NCBI GenBank assembly: GCA_030602715.1
Contig: JAUVZD010000011.1
Span: 47,961-111,960 of the forward strand
DNA length: 64,000 nucleotides
Direction: 5' to 3'
Source: Candidatus Coatesiibacteriota bacterium
GTDB lineage: Bacteria > RBG-13-66-14 > B26-G2 > JAUVZD01
The translations under genes were made by a program, and so were the position numbers. A model generated the notes under the pieces. The model searched no databases and was not told where the DNA came from. It saw only the letters and a list, made by a program, of their open reading frames with translations. Positions within the stretch are counted from its first letter, which is position 1; every line of letters starts with the position of its first letter. Below, piece by piece: positions 61,748 to 64,000 of the stretch.

Positions 61748-62218
61748 TTAAAACGGCGCCACCAGGCGCCACTCGCCGTCCTCTTTGACGAACTCCATCT
61801 CATCATCGGTACTGCCCTCGGTCGCTAACTCGTCGCTGGTGACATAATTTATCTTAATTCCCACAGTAGCTCTATCTCCAGTAACGGTCACCCGGGTAAT
61901 CTCATAATTGAGATCCTTATAATCGTTCTCATATTTAGCCAGCGTCTTCTCCGTGGAGGGTCCTATCTTCTCCGCATCGGAGGAGGTGACTATTGATTTG
62001 TAGAGCTCCAAGTCATTACTCTTGGTGGCGTCAAAAAACTTGTTGGCTACTTCCTTGACCGCATTCTGTTCGGCAGCCTCCTCGGTCACCACGCCCTCGG
62101 GCTTCTTCTGGGTCTCCACCTCGCCTTCCACCCGCTCCCCCTCCTTCTTACAGGAGACCAGCGCAATCAATGGTGCGATCAACAGCAAGGACACCACCAA
62201 GACCATAACTCTGTTCAT
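61748..62218 (-). CDS. NTF2-like lipoprotein (copy 4)
   Basis: 156 residues from the ATG at 62218, with AAAGGAG 5 nt upstream; ATGs at 62221 and 62233 are in frame. Lipobox PLIALVSCKKEGE; AVKEVANKFFDATKSNDLEL, then YKSIV; ends EFVKEDGEWRLVAPF. Confidence 0.75.
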   Translation of the reverse strand: MNRVMVLVVSLLLIAPLIALVSCKKEGERVEGEVETQKKPEGVVTEEAAEQNAVKEVANKFFDATKSNDLELYKSIVTSSDAEKIGPSTEKTLAKYENDYKDLNYEITRVTVTGDRATVGIKINYVTSDELATEGSTDDEMEFVKEDGEWRLVAPF

Positions 62219-62330
62219 CATCTCTCCTTTCATCAGATTATATAGAGTTCAACATAGAAACATTATATCAAAAAACCAGGGGAATACGAAAAAAAGATTC
62301 TCCCTGTCCGGCATAAATCCCAAAATCCAC

Positions 62331-62359
62331 TTGCAAAATTCCCCCCTTTATGTTATAAA
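62331..62359 (+). promoter_or_regulatory. promoter of tRNA-Arg
   Basis: TTGCAA, 17 bp, TATAAA; 22 bp before the tRNA. Confidence 0.7.
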
Positions 62360-62381
62360 ATACTTGTAATAAGTTTTCGGT

Positions 62382-62458
62382 GCGCCCGTAGCTCAATTGG
62401 ATAGAGCGACGGACTACGGATCCGTAGGTTGGAGGTTCGACTCCTCTCGGGCGTACCA
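62382..62458 (+). tRNA. tRNA-Arg (ACG)
   Basis: 77 nt including an encoded CCA. Acceptor GCGCCCG / CGGGCGT (G1-U72 wobble), anticodon stem ACGGA/TCCGT with loop CTACGGA. The CCA is encoded here but not in the other two tRNAs. Confidence 0.9.
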
Positions 62459-62531
62459 TTCTTCTATACTTACTGCACTCATCCCCAAGTTGAAAACCTC
62501 GCCGACCTCACCCATCCCTCCCCCCGACCAT

Positions 62532-62987
62532 TCACATATCAAATAGAAGCCTGGCCCTAAACTTTCCCCCTGCCAGCTTGGTAAGCTCCATCTGGTGGTA
62601 GGTGAGCATCTTCACCTCCCCGCTGGAATAGTGCCGCTTCGCATCCACAAGCTCACCGAAGGCTCTCCCCCGCACCTTAAAACCCCCGTCATCACTCTCT
62701 ATCCTCACCTGAAAGGATGAGAAATACATCCCCCTGGTGGAATAAGCGAAGATCAGCTCCTTTAGCCAGGCTATAAGCAAGCTGAGCTCGTCCTCACCGC
62801 AAGCTTCTATCTCTATCGTCTCCTCCCCCTTCACCATCTGCCTGTCGCACATCAGGTCAAACATAGCCGCTCCGGCAGTGGCTAGCAGCGAGGCTAAGCC
62901 CTCCGCCTCCACCTCCATCAGTCCGTCAGCGGTGTGCTCTAAGATGGTTATCCGTCCAATGGTGGTTACACCATCCACCTCCATCAT
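62532..62987 (-). CDS. archease family protein
   Basis: 151 residues. ITILEHTADGLMEVEAEGLA, then SLLATAGAAMFDLM, and the C-terminal VDAKRHYSSGEVKMLTYHQM match archease, which activates the RtcB RNA ligase in tRNA splicing or RNA repair. No rtcB is in the window. Its ATG overlaps the exonuclease stop (ATGA), so they are cotranscribed. Confidence 0.9.
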   Translation of the reverse strand: MMEVDGVTTIGRITILEHTADGLMEVEAEGLASLLATAGAAMFDLMCDRQMVKGEETIEIEACGEDELSLLIAWLKELIFAYSTRGMYFSSFQVRIESDDGGFKVRGRAFGELVDAKRHYSSGEVKMLTYHQMELTKLAGGKFRARLLFDM

Positions 62988-63829
62988 TCCCCCTCCTCCT
63001 CGTGGGTGCTGTAACTCTTGATGCGGTTCAGCTTAAATGTGCGCTTCTGTTCCCTTAATTCGCAGTAGGCGATCAGAGACAGGTTGTCCCGGGTGTATCC
63101 CAAGGGGCGTATCAGGCGCCGGGTCACCTCCCCCTTGCCGTCCTCATATTCAATCAAAATCCTCTCTTTCCGCCTTATTGCATCCTCCACCAACGGGAGT
63201 TGGGGCTTTTCAATAGGTCGGGACAATTCTAAGAACTCAGCCAAGGTCTTATCCTGCAGATTCAAGACATCTATCAAACTGAGGAAGGCTTGTGCGGTCT
63301 GGCGAGCATCGCCGAGGGCTCTGTGGAAACTCTCCAGGAGAAGGTTAAGGTGTTCGCAGATGGTGGCAAGTTTGTAGTTGTCCAGATTTGGAAGCAGACG
63401 CCTGGCGATGTTTAGGAAATCCAGGACCGGGGCTTCAAGCTCCGGTTCCCTGAGACTGTTCATCCCCATCTGAAGGAAAGCCATATCAAAAGGGGCGTTC
63501 TGGATGAGGTAGGCACAGCCGTCGGTCAGAACCCGAAACTGGGAGATGACCTCTCCCAATGGCGGTGCATCAACCAACATCGCATCGTCTATACCGTGAA
63601 TCGCCAAAGCCTCGGCGGGCATGGGGGAGGATATCCTCACCAGGCTGGACCATTCCCCGCTCGCTGTAAGATTGCGGATGAAGACCACCGCCATCTCACA
63701 GATCTCATCTCCCGCCGCAGGGTCCAATCCGGTGGTCTCCAAGTCAATTACCGCAATGGTGACATCACCGATATGTTGCTTAAAAGAAAAATCGCCCACG
63801 GGGAGATTATAGACCAGCGGGAGGGACAA
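62984..63829 (-). CDS. DnaQ-like 3'-5' exonuclease with C-terminal WYL-like domain
   Basis: 281 residues. DEDDh exonuclease: VIDLETTGLDP (D, E), QNAPFDMAFL (D), HRALGDARQTAQ (H, D), residues 25-185. After a linker, IRRKERILIEYEDGKGEVTR, RLIRPLGY and CELREQKRTFKLNRIKS form a WYL-type ligand domain. Start uncertain: TTG at 63829 or GTG at 63799; neither has a good ribosome site. Confidence 0.8.
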   Translation of the reverse strand: MSLPLVYNLPVGDFSFKQHIGDVTIAVIDLETTGLDPAAGDEICEMAVVFIRNLTASGEWSSLVRISSPMPAEALAIHGIDDAMLVDAPPLGEVISQFRVLTDGCAYLIQNAPFDMAFLQMGMNSLREPELEAPVLDFLNIARRLLPNLDNYKLATICEHLNLLLESFHRALGDARQTAQAFLSLIDVLNLQDKTLAEFLELSRPIEKPQLPLVEDAIRRKERILIEYEDGKGEVTRRLIRPLGYTRDNLSLIAYCELREQKRTFKLNRIKSYSTHEEEGE

Positions 63830-63846
63830 ATCAAGGTAAATAAAAA

Positions 63847-63870
63847 GCCCCCCCGCCTTGGCGGGGGGGC
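63847..63870 (-). terminator. GC hairpin terminator, type 1 (one base pair shorter)
   Basis: GCCCCCCCGCC / GGCGGGGGGGC with TTTTTA on the minus strand. Same motif as 60601 and 61214. Confidence 0.85.
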
Positions 63871-63895
63871 TTCGTTGGTTAGTCTAAACCGATGG

Positions 63896-64000
63896 TTAAC
63901 GCACCACCACCATCTTGGAACTGGCATGGTAACTCTCAGCATCCAGACTGTAAATGTAAAGCCCGCTGCTAAACGGAACACCCCAGTCATCTACCACATC
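63896..64000 (-). CDS. 3' end of a secreted protein with FlgD-like C-terminal sorting domain (partial)
   Basis: 34 residues before the stop; the gene continues past the window edge. WGVPFSSGLYIYSLDAESYH, then ASSKMVVVR, is the FlgD-Ig/type IX-like C-terminal signature (G.Y.Y.L....F....KM.V.R). Proteins with this tail are exported to the surface in FCB-group bacteria. Confidence 0.75.
   Translation of the reverse strand, partial: DVVDDWGVPFSSGLYIYSLDAESYHASSKMVVVR

Noticed and set aside
60601-63870. Repeated GC hairpins as a CRISPR or REP array
   Set aside because: Only three copies, irregular spacing, each followed by a T-run after a stop codon, and no cas genes; terminators explain them better.

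Overview
The window is about 64 kb of bacterial chromosome with moderate GC and short intergenic gaps. It has good Shine-Dalgarno sites, clear TTGNNN-17-TATNNT promoters, many secreted proteins and lipoproteins, and a heptosyltransferase-like enzyme that points to a Gram-negative (LPS) envelope. The truncated gene at the right end finishes in a FlgD-like C-terminal sorting domain. That domain, the pyruvate:ferredoxin oxidoreductase, the PPDK/PEPCK pair and the many unassigned secreted proteins fit an uncultured, probably anaerobic bacterium of an FCB-type or candidate phylum. The phylum is inference; there is no rRNA here to settle it.

Layout. 1-800: a small acidic secreted protein and a hicBA toxin-antitoxin locus whose toxin gene has decayed. 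0.8-9.3 kb (minus strand): ATP-type PEP carboxykinase, a DUF169 protein, an EamA permease, pyruvate phosphate dikinase, a Ppx/GppA phosphatase and a PHP phosphoesterase. 9.6-12.8 kb (plus): a redox cluster of secreted protein, Tat-exported DUF362 protein and membrane polyferredoxin. 12.8-16.2 kb: a seven-repeat beta-propeller protein, a metallo-beta-lactamase-fold hydrolase and a lone class I fumarase alpha subunit. 16.3-17.4 kb: tRNA-Met and tRNA-Val, followed by an 864-bp islet with mntA and a frameshifted hepT, closed by a 38-bp duplication of the tRNA-Val 3' end. 19.2-22.8 kb: an arsenic-type cluster (arsR, thioredoxin-like protein, ArsP-type permease; divergent arsF-arsG-thioredoxin in AT-rich DNA) bounded by a truncated second arsR that still has its operator. 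22.9-26.5 kb: a four-gene operon of unassigned membrane proteins, the best candidate here for an undescribed system. 26.6-33.5 kb (minus): lipoproteins, RecR, a TPR protein, ComB, a metal P-type ATPase and two paralogous small membrane proteins. 33.6-41.2 kb (plus): a glycosyltransferase, a DivIVA-domain protein, LppM-like lipoproteins, four-subunit POR (gamma-delta-alpha-beta) and a cysteine-rich secreted protein. 41.3-46.3 kb: envelope proteins, a nitroreductase, a bifunctional nuclease, ApbE, a Dcd-family enzyme and a YugP-type protease. 46.3-49.5 kb: an AT-rich islet with a polyol-dehydrogenase-like gene, an unknown partner and a transposase remnant. 49.5-57.0 kb (minus): envelope proteins followed by the conserved phoH / HD-7TM / ybeY / dgkA block. 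57.1-64 kb: a LysM protein, a histidine ammonia-lyase, four NTF2-like lipoprotein genes with matching terminators, tRNA-Arg, archease and a DnaQ-WYL exonuclease.

How the genes fit together. PckA, PpdK, POR and fumarase form the anaerobic C3/C4 node (pyruvate, PEP, oxaloacetate, acetyl-CoA). ApbE and the polyferredoxin point to membrane flavin and iron-sulfur electron transfer. Both toxin-antitoxin loci keep an intact antitoxin beside a broken toxin, so this segment has captured small mobile modules and disarmed them.
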